Below, piece after piece: positions 32,956 through 39,540 of a stretch of 57,862 nt of DNA. The stretch covers positions 1 to 57,862 of IMG/VR virus record IMGVR_UViG_3300030108_003177. One strand, written 5' to 3'. Numbering within the stretch: position 1 is the stretch's first letter; the number at the start of each line of letters is the position of its first letter. The notes under the pieces were generated by a model that did no database searches, was not told the origin of the DNA, and worked only from the letters and a program-made list of their open reading frames with translations. The stretch is from a virus. The position numbers were made by a program, and so were the translations under genes.

Positions 32956-33314
32956 TGCCAGTAATGATAAGAACTGTAGAAAATGAGGGAACTTATGAGC
33001 GTTCCCACAAACATTTTTTTGAACTTTTAGATTGTAAGTTAATTGAACGTGATTTTGAGGGCAGACCTTGGACTGAGAAAATTGCAGTAAATCAAGATGG
33101 TAAACAAATTAAAGAAATAGATTTACTTAGATTAATTTATGCTAATTTTAAAGTTTTTAAAAAAGATGGCTATGATGATTTCTTTATGGTTAGAGAATAT
33201 ATTGACGATGATGGAGATTGTCAGCACTCCCCTGAAATTGAAGTTTATATTGATCGTATCGACAATGTAGATGAAGATGATATTAAAGTTTTAAAAAGAT
33301 GGGGATTTGCATAA
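32955..33314 (+). CDS. Acidic early protein of unknown function
   Basis: 119 aa. It starts on the TAATG overlap (an ATG three codons later is possible). Its sequence has alternating strands and helices and the acidic run YIDDDGDCQHSPEIEVYIDR. Ends the second early unit and is followed by a terminator. No family recognised. Confidence 0.5.
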   Translation: MPVMIRTVENEGTYERSHKHFFELLDCKLIERDFEGRPWTEKIAVNQDGKQIKEIDLLRLIYANFKVFKKDGYDDFFMVREYIDDDGDCQHSPEIEVYIDRIDNVDEDDIKVLKRWGFA

Positions 33315-33345
33315 AGCTTTACATATAAGAAATATCTGATATATT

Positions 33346-33378
33346 AAAAACTGAGTATTTATTGCTCAGTTTTTTTTA
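33346..33378 (+). terminator. Intrinsic terminator
   Basis: AAAAACTGAG (33346..33355) pairs with CTCAGTTTTT (33365..33374) around a nine-base loop, with a run of nine T. It separates the acidic early unit from the DUF932 gene, whose leader ATCACACAAAGGAG follows at once. No convincing -35/-10 pair is nested here. Confidence 0.8.
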
Positions 33379-33407
33379 TGTTTTAACTATCACACAAAGG
33401 AGAAAAT

Positions 33408-34568
33408 ATGAGACATTTAGAAAATGACAGTAGGACTTTAGAGAACCTATTACTTGATATCAAAAGTCATAATGATATGAAACAAGACTTTATTGCACCT
33501 ACAAACCAACTTCAGTTTAAAACCATAGAGAACGACAAAGGCGTTAAAACTAGTCAGATTATTATGGAAGCTGATAGAGGAGAGAAAACTCAAATCTTAA
33601 ATGCAAACCAAGTATGTTTAGATCAAATTGCAAATAAGATTGAAATCCAAGCACCAACATTTAGGCGGCTATTAAATGAAGTTCCAGAGGAAACTGACGC
33701 CGTTGTTAATGCTTTATTTGAAAAGAATCCAGTTAGGAGAATGATCAGAACTTATGATAATCCTCATGCATTATCTCCATTTAATTATGACCATCATACT
33801 GGAATTGCTAGAGCATTTGTTTCTGATAAATTTAAAACTTTTGATAATTCTGATTTATTAGAATCTGCATTGCCTACACTTGGGGAGTCTGGTGCTTCAT
33901 GGAAGATTGTTAACTATGCCAACAGCGATAAAAAACTTTATATTAGATTGAAAAGCGAAGTTATAACAGCTGACGCAGGTGTTAATGATATTATGGCACA
34001 TGGGATAGGTATTTCTAATAGTGAGGTAGGTTTTGGTAGTATTTCAGTTTTTGGTATATCTTGGACATTAGCTTGTTTAAATGGGATGCAAACTGAAAAT
34101 GTAACTAGGAAAGCACATATTACGAGTGCTAGAACTGGAGATCATTATAACATATTAACCGATGAAACTAAGGACGCCGATAACCACGCCCTGAAACTTC
34201 AACTAAGAGATATAATTTCTTCTTATGGTAGTAGAGAAACATTCGATGAAAATGTTGAGAAAATTAGATTAGCTAAAGAAGATAAAATTGCTGTAGGCAA
34301 AAATTATACTGAAGCGGTTGAGGACTTAGGCAAGGTTATGTCTTTATCTAAAAAAGAAACTTCAAGTGTTTTAGATGGTTTATTAAATACCATAGGACAA
34401 AGAGGTTATGAACAAGGACAGCCAATATCAAAGGCAACTTTAGTGAATGCTTGTACTAATGTTGGAAATACAGCTGAAGCCGATAACGTAGACTTTTGGC
34501 AAAAATTAGGTGGAAAAGTTTTAAATCTTAAATCTAATGACTGGAATAGAGTCGCTTTAGCTAGTTAG
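33408..34568 (+). CDS. DUF932-family phage/plasmid protein
   Basis: 386 aa. TGIARAFVSDKFKTFDNSDL (about 129-148) and the later GIGISNSEVGFGSISVFGIS fit the DUF932 family (phage/plasmid-like protein), found on many mobile elements. The N-terminal 90 residues are helical. The C-terminus is a helical extension with KLGGKVLNLKSNDW. Its biochemical role is not established, although it is often near recombination or defence genes. It begins a unit of its own with AAGGAG. Confidence 0.75.
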   Translation: MRHLENDSRTLENLLLDIKSHNDMKQDFIAPTNQLQFKTIENDKGVKTSQIIMEADRGEKTQILNANQVCLDQIANKIEIQAPTFRRLLNEVPEETDAVVNALFEKNPVRRMIRTYDNPHALSPFNYDHHTGIARAFVSDKFKTFDNSDLLESALPTLGESGASWKIVNYANSDKKLYIRLKSEVITADAGVNDIMAHGIGISNSEVGFGSISVFGISWTLACLNGMQTENVTRKAHITSARTGDHYNILTDETKDADNHALKLQLRDIISSYGSRETFDENVEKIRLAKEDKIAVGKNYTEAVEDLGKVMSLSKKETSSVLDGLLNTIGQRGYEQGQPISKATLVNACTNVGNTAEADNVDFWQKLGGKVLNLKSNDWNRVALAS

Positions 34569-34576
34569 GTTATTTT

Positions 34577-34744
34577 ATGAAAAATATAAAATTAGAAGAT
34601 CTAGACTTTTGGATTGGTGACATGAGTAAACAAGAAATTTTAAAAGAAGTTATTTTGCCAGTGATTAATTTTGAGTATAGAGTTAGTCAATTTAGACAAG
34701 ATATTTTAGATACAAAACAAGAAACTGACGATATGTCACAATAA
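34577..34744 (+). CDS. Small acidic helical protein
   Basis: 55 aa beginning MKNIKLEDLDFWIGDMSKQE, followed by helical EVILPVINFEYRVSQFRQD. It lies eight bases after the DUF932 stop and ends before the terminator, so it belongs to the same unit. No strong ribosome site. Unknown function. Confidence 0.4.
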   Translation: MKNIKLEDLDFWIGDMSKQEILKEVILPVINFEYRVSQFRQDILDTKQETDDMSQ

Positions 34745-34765
34745 CCTAACTTTAAAACCTACTAT

Positions 34766-34806
34766 AAACGGCGTAATTTGACTTTTACGCCGTTTTTTTT
34801 TATTAT
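34766..34806 (+). terminator. Terminator with embedded promoter
   Basis: AAACGGCGTAA (34766..34776) pairs with TTACGCCGTTT (34785..34795), loop TTTGACTT, then eight T. TTGACT in the loop (34778..34783) is followed by exactly 17 bases and TATTAT (34801..34806, 5 of 6), so the same DNA can be read as terminator and as promoter for the next unit. Confidence 0.7.
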
Positions 34807-34836
34807 CTTAACATCACAATTATATAGGAGATTAAA

Positions 34837-34992
34837 TTGAAAAAAATAAAATGGATTCTCTATTTAAGAGGACAAAAAGGTTGGACTGAAGAAGCTCAAT
34901 ATGACAACCAAGATGATGGAGAGTATTATCTTGAGGAATGGAAACAAGAGTTTCCAGAGTGTAAATTTAAATTAGTCAAAATGGAGGTATAA
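34837..34992 (+). CDS. Small protein with TTG start
   Basis: 51 aa from TTG: (M)KKIKWILYLRGQKGWTEEA. AGGAG is six bases upstream. The leader ATCACAATTATATAGGAG is shared with other early units, and the stop is directly followed by the next ATG, so translation is likely despite the rare start. Acidic middle (YDNQDDGEYYLEEWKQE). No family recognised. Confidence 0.5.
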   Translation: MKKIKWILYLRGQKGWTEEAQYDNQDDGEYYLEEWKQEFPECKFKLVKMEV

Positions 34993-35319
34993 ATGCCGTT
35001 ACATTATGATACTAGGAAATGCGATTTAAATGACATTTCAAAAGATACTATTAGTGCAATGATTCATGTTACAATGGTCATTGATGTTGGGGAGTTTACC
35101 GAAAAAAATGTAAAAGATATTTTTTATCGTATTAAAATATCTGAAATGTTTAATGGTACCCCTTTTTTATATACTGATCCTAAAAATCCAAAATCAGTTT
35201 TAGCTGATCAAGATTTAATTAAAAAATTTATTGGTTTAAAAACTAATGTTAGAACGATCAGTTTAAAAAAATGGTTTAGTAATAAAATCAAACAATATGG
35301 AGTCTTAAATGGAAAATAA
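34993..35319 (+). CDS. Small conserved phage protein
   Basis: 108 aa. CDLNDISKDTISAMIHVTMV, GEFTEKNVKDIFYRIKIS, then TPFLYTDPKNPKSVLADQDL and a basic C-terminus. The pattern looks like a compact alpha/beta domain seen in other phages, without known function. GGAGG precedes the ATG. Confidence 0.5.
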   Translation: MPLHYDTRKCDLNDISKDTISAMIHVTMVIDVGEFTEKNVKDIFYRIKISEMFNGTPFLYTDPKNPKSVLADQDLIKKFIGLKTNVRTISLKKWFSNKIKQYGVLNGK

Positions 35320-35482
35320 TCAAAAGAAAAAAATAATTAATGAATTAGAACGAATAATTGATGAAACTAATTACTCAAGTTATGACGATTATAATTCTGA
35401 AACAATTTGTCCTGAAACGATTCATTTTGATAGAGGAAGACTATTTGTTGCTAACTTTATTTTATGGGAAATGAAAAAATGA
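35309..35482 (+). CDS. Small helical protein
   Basis: 57 aa beginning MENNQKKKIINELERIIDET and ending DRGRLFVANFILWEMKK. It overlaps the previous gene by 11 bases and the next start by four (ATGA), as expected for coupled translation. No ribosome site stands out. Unknown function. Confidence 0.45.
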   Translation: MENNQKKKIINELERIIDETNYSSYDDYNSETICPETIHFDRGRLFVANFILWEMKK

Positions 35483-35673
35483 AAGATAATTTAGGACTCG
35501 AAAATACTAGAAGACAATTACAACAATTAATTAATTTTCTTAATAAGCAAAGTTTAAAAGAAAATGATAATTTATTAAATGAAGCTGTTAATAATTTAAT
35601 GGCTTCACAAAGTTATTTAAATAAATTTGCACAAAATAAAATGTTAAATTGGAGGTTAAAAAATGAAAATTAA
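35479..35673 (+). CDS. Small helical protein
   Basis: 64 aa from the ATG in the ATGA overlap (an ATG at 35464 is also in frame). Gln/Asn/Leu-rich helices (RRQLQQLINFLNKQSLKEND) suggest a coiled coil. Unknown function. Confidence 0.45.
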   Translation: MKDNLGLENTRRQLQQLINFLNKQSLKENDNLLNEAVNNLMASQSYLNKFAQNKMLNWRLKNEN

Positions 35674-35866
35674 TTATAAAAAAATAAATTGTGAAGTTTG
35701 TTATCTTATCAATGAGACATTAATTGGAAATGAAGAAATAAAAGATTCAGATGATTATTTATTTTGTGACGAATGCCAAAAAGATTTACCCTTTTATTAT
35801 GCTTTAAAAAATAACGATAAAAGAGCAATCAGGGAGTTAAAAAAATCATTTACTTATTTACGTTAA
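35663..35866 (+). CDS. Small zinc-finger-like protein
   Basis: 67 aa. INCEVCYLINETLIGNEEIK, then LFCDECQKDLPF: two CxxC pairs that could bind one zinc. The basic C-terminal helix DKRAIRELKKSFTYLR could touch nucleic acid. Overlaps the upstream gene by 11 bases. GGAGG precedes the ATG. Confidence 0.5.
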   Translation: MKINYKKINCEVCYLINETLIGNEEIKDSDDYLFCDECQKDLPFYYALKNNDKRAIRELKKSFTYLR

Positions 35867-35889
35867 ATTTAACTAACTTAACAGATCCA

Positions 35890-35929
35890 AACGCCAGTAT
35901 TTGACTCTACTGGCGTTTTTTTTTATATT
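35890..35929 (+). terminator. Terminator with embedded promoter
   Basis: AACGCCAGTA (35890..35899) pairs with TACTGGCGTT (35908..35917), loop TTTGACTC, then nine T. TTGACT in the loop (35901..35906), 17 bases, TATATT (35924..35929, 5 of 6): the same nested design as at 34766. Confidence 0.7.
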
Positions 35930-35959
35930 AATAGTTCACACATTTAAAAAGGTAAATTT

Positions 35960-36625
35960 ATGTTAAAAACTACAATATATAAAAAGAACATTTTTGAATT
36001 AGAAAATTATCAATTCAAAATATTAAAACCCAGTACAAATAAAAAGCTTGGAAAAAAAGTTTTAAAAGGTAAATACAAAGATTATAAATTTGTAACTTTA
36101 ACACTTGTAGAGCGTGAGACGTGCCCCAAAGATTGCGTCCATTGGTCAGATTGTTACGGCAATAATATGCCTTTTGCTCATCGAATGAGTGCAAAAGATG
36201 AAGAGCTATTGATGAAGAGAATCTACAATGATTTATTAAATAGTGTTAATCAATTTTTATTAATTCGCTTGCATATTTTAGGCGATTTTTTCAGCGTGAA
36301 ATATGTAAAATTTTGGCGTAAAATGTTAAACACTTTTAATAATATTGCTTTATATGGATATACAGCAAATAATATTAAATCGATTTATTCAGATTCCAGA
36401 GCAATTGCAAAAGAGATAATTAAATTAAATAAAAATGAAGATTGCCACATTAGATTCAGTAATGATTTACAAGCTTCTTTTTCTGCGAATTCATACGACA
36501 TTGTAAAACCTGTTAAAGGTGTTTCAATAGTATGCCCAGTTCAAGAAAATAAAACCGCTAATTGTGGAACTTGCGGACTATGTTGGAATCAAAAAGAACA
36601 ACAAATTATATTTAAAACGCATTAA
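35960..36625 (+). CDS. GP88-like Cys-rich protein
   Basis: 221 aa. Cys residues group at ERETCPKDCVHWSDCYGNN (about 52-70) and, near the C-terminus, at IVCPVQENKTANCGTCGLCW. A central LLIRLHILGDFFSVKYVKFW and YGYTANN resemble the gene product 88 family of mycobacteriophages and other mobile elements. The two Cys groups could hold metal or an Fe-S cluster. A nuclease or modification role has been suggested by such motifs but is unproven. It forms a unit of its own between two terminator/promoter cassettes. Confidence 0.6.
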   Translation: MLKTTIYKKNIFELENYQFKILKPSTNKKLGKKVLKGKYKDYKFVTLTLVERETCPKDCVHWSDCYGNNMPFAHRMSAKDEELLMKRIYNDLLNSVNQFLLIRLHILGDFFSVKYVKFWRKMLNTFNNIALYGYTANNIKSIYSDSRAIAKEIIKLNKNEDCHIRFSNDLQASFSANSYDIVKPVKGVSIVCPVQENKTANCGTCGLCWNQKEQQIIFKTH

Positions 36626-36654
36626 AAAAACTAGTTGCTGCTTTTTTAAAATTT

Positions 36655-36695
36655 AAACGCTGTAATTTGACATTTACGGCGTTTTTTTTTATTCT
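36655..36695 (+). terminator. Terminator with embedded promoter
   Basis: AAACGCTGTAA (36655..36665) pairs with TTACGGCGTTT (36674..36684) with one G-U pair, loop TTTGACAT, then nine T. TTGACA in the loop (36667..36672), 17 bases, TATTCT (36690..36695, 4 of 6). Stem and loop are close copies of those at 34766. Confidence 0.65.
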
Positions 36696-36737
36696 TTTTT
36701 TATCACACAATTAATAATTATATAGGAGGTTTTTATT

Positions 36738-36920
36738 GTGAAAAATTCAAAATTTAAATATGAATTAAAAAAGCAATTTGATGATTTAATTTATGAAATT
36801 GTTAAAACTAGAACGCTTAATTATAGCGATGATATTAATCAGCTGGTCAAACAAATGACTCCAACAATTGAGAAAATTAATAATTTATTGGAGGATAAAA
36901 ACAATGAAATTATTAAATAG
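36738..36920 (+). CDS. Small helical protein with GTG start
   Basis: 60 aa from GTG, with TATAGGAGG eight bases upstream. Lys/Asn/Ile-rich helices (YELKKQFDDLIYEIVKTRTL). It overlaps the next gene by 17 bases. Unknown function. Confidence 0.45.
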   Translation: MKNSKFKYELKKQFDDLIYEIVKTRTLNYSDDINQLVKQMTPTIEKINNLLEDKNNEIIK

Positions 36921-37110
36921 TTTTAAATTTATTGATGCCTTTTATAAGTTTATTGATAACAAAATTAATCTAAATGAATTAGAAAATATTTATTATTCTT
37001 ATAAATTTAAATTAATTGGATTTAGATTCCATAAAGAAAAATCTAATGGAGCTAATCATATTTTAATTAAATCTTTGGACACTGACCAGACATTTAAATT
37101 AACAATTTAA
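36904..37110 (+). CDS. Small protein closing the early region
   Basis: 68 aa from MKLLNSFKFIDAFYKFIDNK. GGAGG (36890..36894) is nine bases upstream, so the earlier ATG at 36868 is less likely. Aromatic- and Lys-rich, then a short strand end (DTDQTFKLTI). Last gene before the noncoding block. Unknown function. Confidence 0.45.
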   Translation: MKLLNSFKFIDAFYKFIDNKINLNELENIYYSYKFKLIGFRFHKEKSNGANHILIKSLDTDQTFKLTI

Positions 37111-37130
37111 CAGCTGTTAGAAGCTGATAG

Positions 37131-37160
37131 AACGCCGTTAATTATTGACGGCGTTTTTTT
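37131..37160 (+). terminator. Intrinsic terminator ending the early region
   Basis: AACGCCGT (37131..37138) pairs with ACGGCGTT (37148..37155), nine-base loop, seven T. TTGACG (37145..37150) starts in the loop, but no good -10 follows. Confidence 0.8.
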
Positions 37161-37556
37161 ATGTTTTAAATAGTTAAACATCGTCCAGACGGACGCAAAC
37201 AGCTGTTTAAAACCTACGGCGTAATAATAACAGCTGTAGAACTTTGAACCGAGAACCGCGAATTAAAAACCTTGGAGAAATTAAAAAGCAATTTGGACAA
37301 CTTGCCGTGATCCACGAACCAAACGACCTGGAATTTTTAAAATTAAATCACTGATGTTATTAACTTTTTTTAGTGTTTAAGCTGCGGAAAAAGTTTAAAT
37401 TAAAACGGCATCAGGACGCCAAATAATGAGCCGTGAGCCGTGAAACTTTAGGCTAGAGACTCCGATAAATAAAGGTTAATTTATAAGGCTAGAGCAAAGA
37501 AAAATGGGCAAAAAATCACGGACGGCGTGCAATCGCCTGCGGGTGCTTGTGCCAAG

Positions 37557-37575
37557 TTTTTCACAAATATTCACA
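37557..37575 (+). other. Two DnaA-box-like 9-mers in helical phase
   Basis: TTTTTCACA (37557..37565) and ATATTCACA (37567..37575) each differ from the DnaA box consensus TTATNCACA at one position and start ten bases apart. A very AT-rich stretch follows (37576..37640). This arrangement is origin-like, but such 9-mers also arise by chance in AT-rich DNA. Confidence 0.3.
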
Positions 37576-37581
37576 TATAAT

Positions 37582-37609
37582 TTGAAATAGCCATTAACTA
37601 TATTATAAT
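37582..37609 (+). promoter_or_regulatory. Putative late promoter for terL and head genes
   Basis: TTGAAA (37582..37587), 16 bases, TATAAT (37604..37609, perfect). The expected start near 37616 gives a leader of about 37 bases. It is the strongest promoter-like sequence in front of the structural module. Confidence 0.6.
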
Positions 37610-37639
37610 AAGCGATAAATGGCATAAAATAACATAGCA

Positions 37640-37651
37640 TAGGGGCCCCTA
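37640..37651. repeat. Perfect 12-bp palindrome at the terL start
   Basis: TAGGGGCCCCTA ends two bases before the terL ATG. Its AGGGG half would serve as ribosome site. The palindrome may bind a protein. GGGGCCCC recurs at 38227..38234 and 39475..39482 inside the next genes. Confidence 0.5.
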
Positions 37652-37652
37652 C

Positions 37653-39107
37653 ATGGATGGTAATAGACAGGAGGAGAGACGCTTAAAACTGCAATTAAGA
37701 TTGGCACAGTTAGAGAAGAATGAAGCTTGTAAAAATAACTTTTTATCATTCGTCAAAACCATATGGCCGTCTTTTATACAAGGGCGTCATCATGAAATCA
37801 TCGCAGAGAAATTAGAACGAGTTGCGAATGGGGAACTAAAGAGACTTATTATCAACATGGCACCAAGACACACGAAGTCAGAGTTCGCATCTTTTTTGTT
37901 TCCAGCATGGATGATGGGCAGAAATCCAAATATGAAAATCATTCAAGCAACTCACACAACAGAACTTGCAGTTAATTTTGGTCGTAAAGTAAAAAACCTT
38001 TTGGACACGGATGAGTTTCATGAAGTTTTTCCAGAAGTTAAACTTGCAGCAGACAGTAAAGCGTCAGGAAGATGGGATACAAACAAGGGCGGTATGTATT
38101 ATGCCGTCGGTGTAGGATCAAACCTAGCTGGTCGTGGTGGCGATCTTGTTATTATCGACGATCCACACTCAGAACAGACTGCAATGAGCAACAATGGTTT
38201 TGAAGATGCCTGGGATTGGTACACTGGGGGCCCCCGACAGAGGCTACAGCCCGGTGGTACAATCGTTTTAGTGCAGACCCGATGGTCCGAAAAGGATTTA
38301 ACTGGTCAGTTGATACGTTCTATGGCTAAAGACCCGTTGGCCGATCAGTGGGAAATCGTGGAACTACCTGCAATATTCGAGAGTGGTGAGCCGTGTTGGC
38401 CCGAATACTGGAGCTTGAAAGACCTGACGGCTGTAAAAGCGTCAATACCTCCGAGCAAATGGAACGCCCAGTATCAGCAGCAGCCAACGGGCGAGGAAAA
38501 TGCTATCATTAAACGCGAATGGTGGCAAAGATGGGAAAAAACAAGCGTTCCAAACCTACAATATGTTATTCAAAGCTATGATACAGCTTTCTCAAAGCGT
38601 GAAACAGCAGATTTTAGTGCGATTACAACGTGGGGCGTGTTCTATCCAGAAGAAGAAGGCGGTCAACCCGCTTTGATTTTGCTTGATAGCAAGAAAGGAC
38701 GGTGGGATTTTCCAGAATTAAAAGATTTAGCGTTAGAAATGTATAAATATTGGGACCCAGAGACAGTAATTGTTGAAGCTAAGGCGTCAGGTATGCCCTT
38801 GACCCACGAATTACGGAACATGGGCATTCCGGTTGTCAATTTTACACCTAGTAAAGGTAACGATAAGGTGTCAAGAGTACATTCCGTGTCTCCGTTGTTT
38901 GAAGCAGGCATGGTTTGGGCCCCCGATGAAACTTTTGCAGACGAAATGATAGAAGAGGTTGCAGCTTTTCCAAATGGAGAGTATGATGACCTTGTAGATA
39001 GTATGACACAGGCCTTAATGAGATATCGTCAGGGTAATTTTGTACAGTTACCGAGTGATGATTGGGGCGAAGAGGTTGATTCTGTCAAAGTAAGAGCGTA
39101 TTATTGA
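37653..39107 (+). CDS. terL: Terminase large subunit
   Basis: 484 aa. ATPase domain: Walker A-like APRHTKSE (70-77), Walker B LVIIDDP (165-171), coupling segment VLVQTRWSEKDLTG (about 205-218). Nuclease domain: first acidic site QSYDTAFSK (about 310-318), VIVEAKASG, and the C-terminal DDLVDSMTQALM. It cuts concatemeric phage DNA and drives it into the prohead through the portal. It is not adjacent to terS, which is 9 kb upstream. The ATG follows the GGGGCCCC palindrome, and a good promoter precedes it. Confidence 0.95.
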   Translation: MDGNRQEERRLKLQLRLAQLEKNEACKNNFLSFVKTIWPSFIQGRHHEIIAEKLERVANGELKRLIINMAPRHTKSEFASFLFPAWMMGRNPNMKIIQATHTTELAVNFGRKVKNLLDTDEFHEVFPEVKLAADSKASGRWDTNKGGMYYAVGVGSNLAGRGGDLVIIDDPHSEQTAMSNNGFEDAWDWYTGGPRQRLQPGGTIVLVQTRWSEKDLTGQLIRSMAKDPLADQWEIVELPAIFESGEPCWPEYWSLKDLTAVKASIPPSKWNAQYQQQPTGEENAIIKREWWQRWEKTSVPNLQYVIQSYDTAFSKRETADFSAITTWGVFYPEEEGGQPALILLDSKKGRWDFPELKDLALEMYKYWDPETVIVEAKASGMPLTHELRNMGIPVVNFTPSKGNDKVSRVHSVSPLFEAGMVWAPDETFADEMIEEVAAFPNGEYDDLVDSMTQALMRYRQGNFVQLPSDDWGEEVDSVKVRAYY

Positions 39108-39114
39108 GGGTAAA

Positions 39115-39540
39115 ATGGCTAAATCAGTAGTAAAAAATGCAACTAAAGAAACCATAGAGGAACTCATGGATAAATTTTATCCAGAGACTGATATATTTGA
39201 TCGTTTGTTGGGAAGACCAACACAGCCCGAAGTCTTTGATCTAAGAGAAGAACAGTATGAAGGCATGGCACCTCCTCTTTTTGACGTTGATGTCGATGAT
39301 ATTACTTACGAAGCCCCGACAGAACTACCTATGGAATCAGAAGGCATTCGCTCTATTGGACTAGAGAGCGGAGGTAATGCTGGTATTGAAACTTTAAAAC
39401 AAACAACCATACAGCTACAAGAGATCCCGCCTGACAGAAACATGACTGTCCTGCAAAGAATGATGAAACAAGCAGGGGCCCCGGCACAGGACCCGAAGCT
39501 CTTGGCTCAAGTGTCACAAGTCTTAGGAAGAGATGACTAG
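39115..39540 (+). CDS. Conserved protein after terL
   Basis: 141 aa, acidic, largely disordered, beginning MAKSVVKNATKETIEELMDK. The C-terminal segment MTVLQRMMKQAGAPAQDPKL and LAQVSQVLG is helical. No family recognised. Overlaps the following 963-aa gene by eight bases, so it may be its partner or a head protein. Confidence 0.5.
   Translation: MAKSVVKNATKETIEELMDKFYPETDIFDRLLGRPTQPEVFDLREEQYEGMAPPLFDVDVDDITYEAPTELPMESEGIRSIGLESGGNAGIETLKQTTIQLQEIPPDRNMTVLQRMMKQAGAPAQDPKLLAQVSQVLGRDD

Larger units (their letters stand above)
37161..37652. other. Noncoding block between early region and terL
   Basis: About 490 bases without a credible gene, far larger than any other gap. It is richer in G and C than the genes before it. 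It holds a perfect palindrome AAACAGCTGTTT (37197..37208), a related CAGCTGT at 37231, the hairpin CGTCC/GGACG near 37182, a tandem TGAGCCG (37427..37440), two AGGCTAGAG copies (37450 and 37486), a GC-rich knot around 37518..37553, paired DnaA-box-like 9-mers, and the late promoter. Possible roles: replication origin, packaging site or structured RNA. Confidence 0.6.

Noticed and set aside
33356-33390. Nested promoter in the terminator at 33346
   Set aside because: The loop lacks TTGAC and the best -10 matches only three bases.
37510-37560. tRNA-like fold in the GC-rich part of the noncoding block
   Set aside because: No TTC loop, acceptor end or anticodon stem could be laid out; I see no tRNA anywhere in the window.
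39115-39540. Alternative small terminase next to terL
   Set aside because: Acidic and disordered, no helix-turn-helix; the 28331 gene fits far better.
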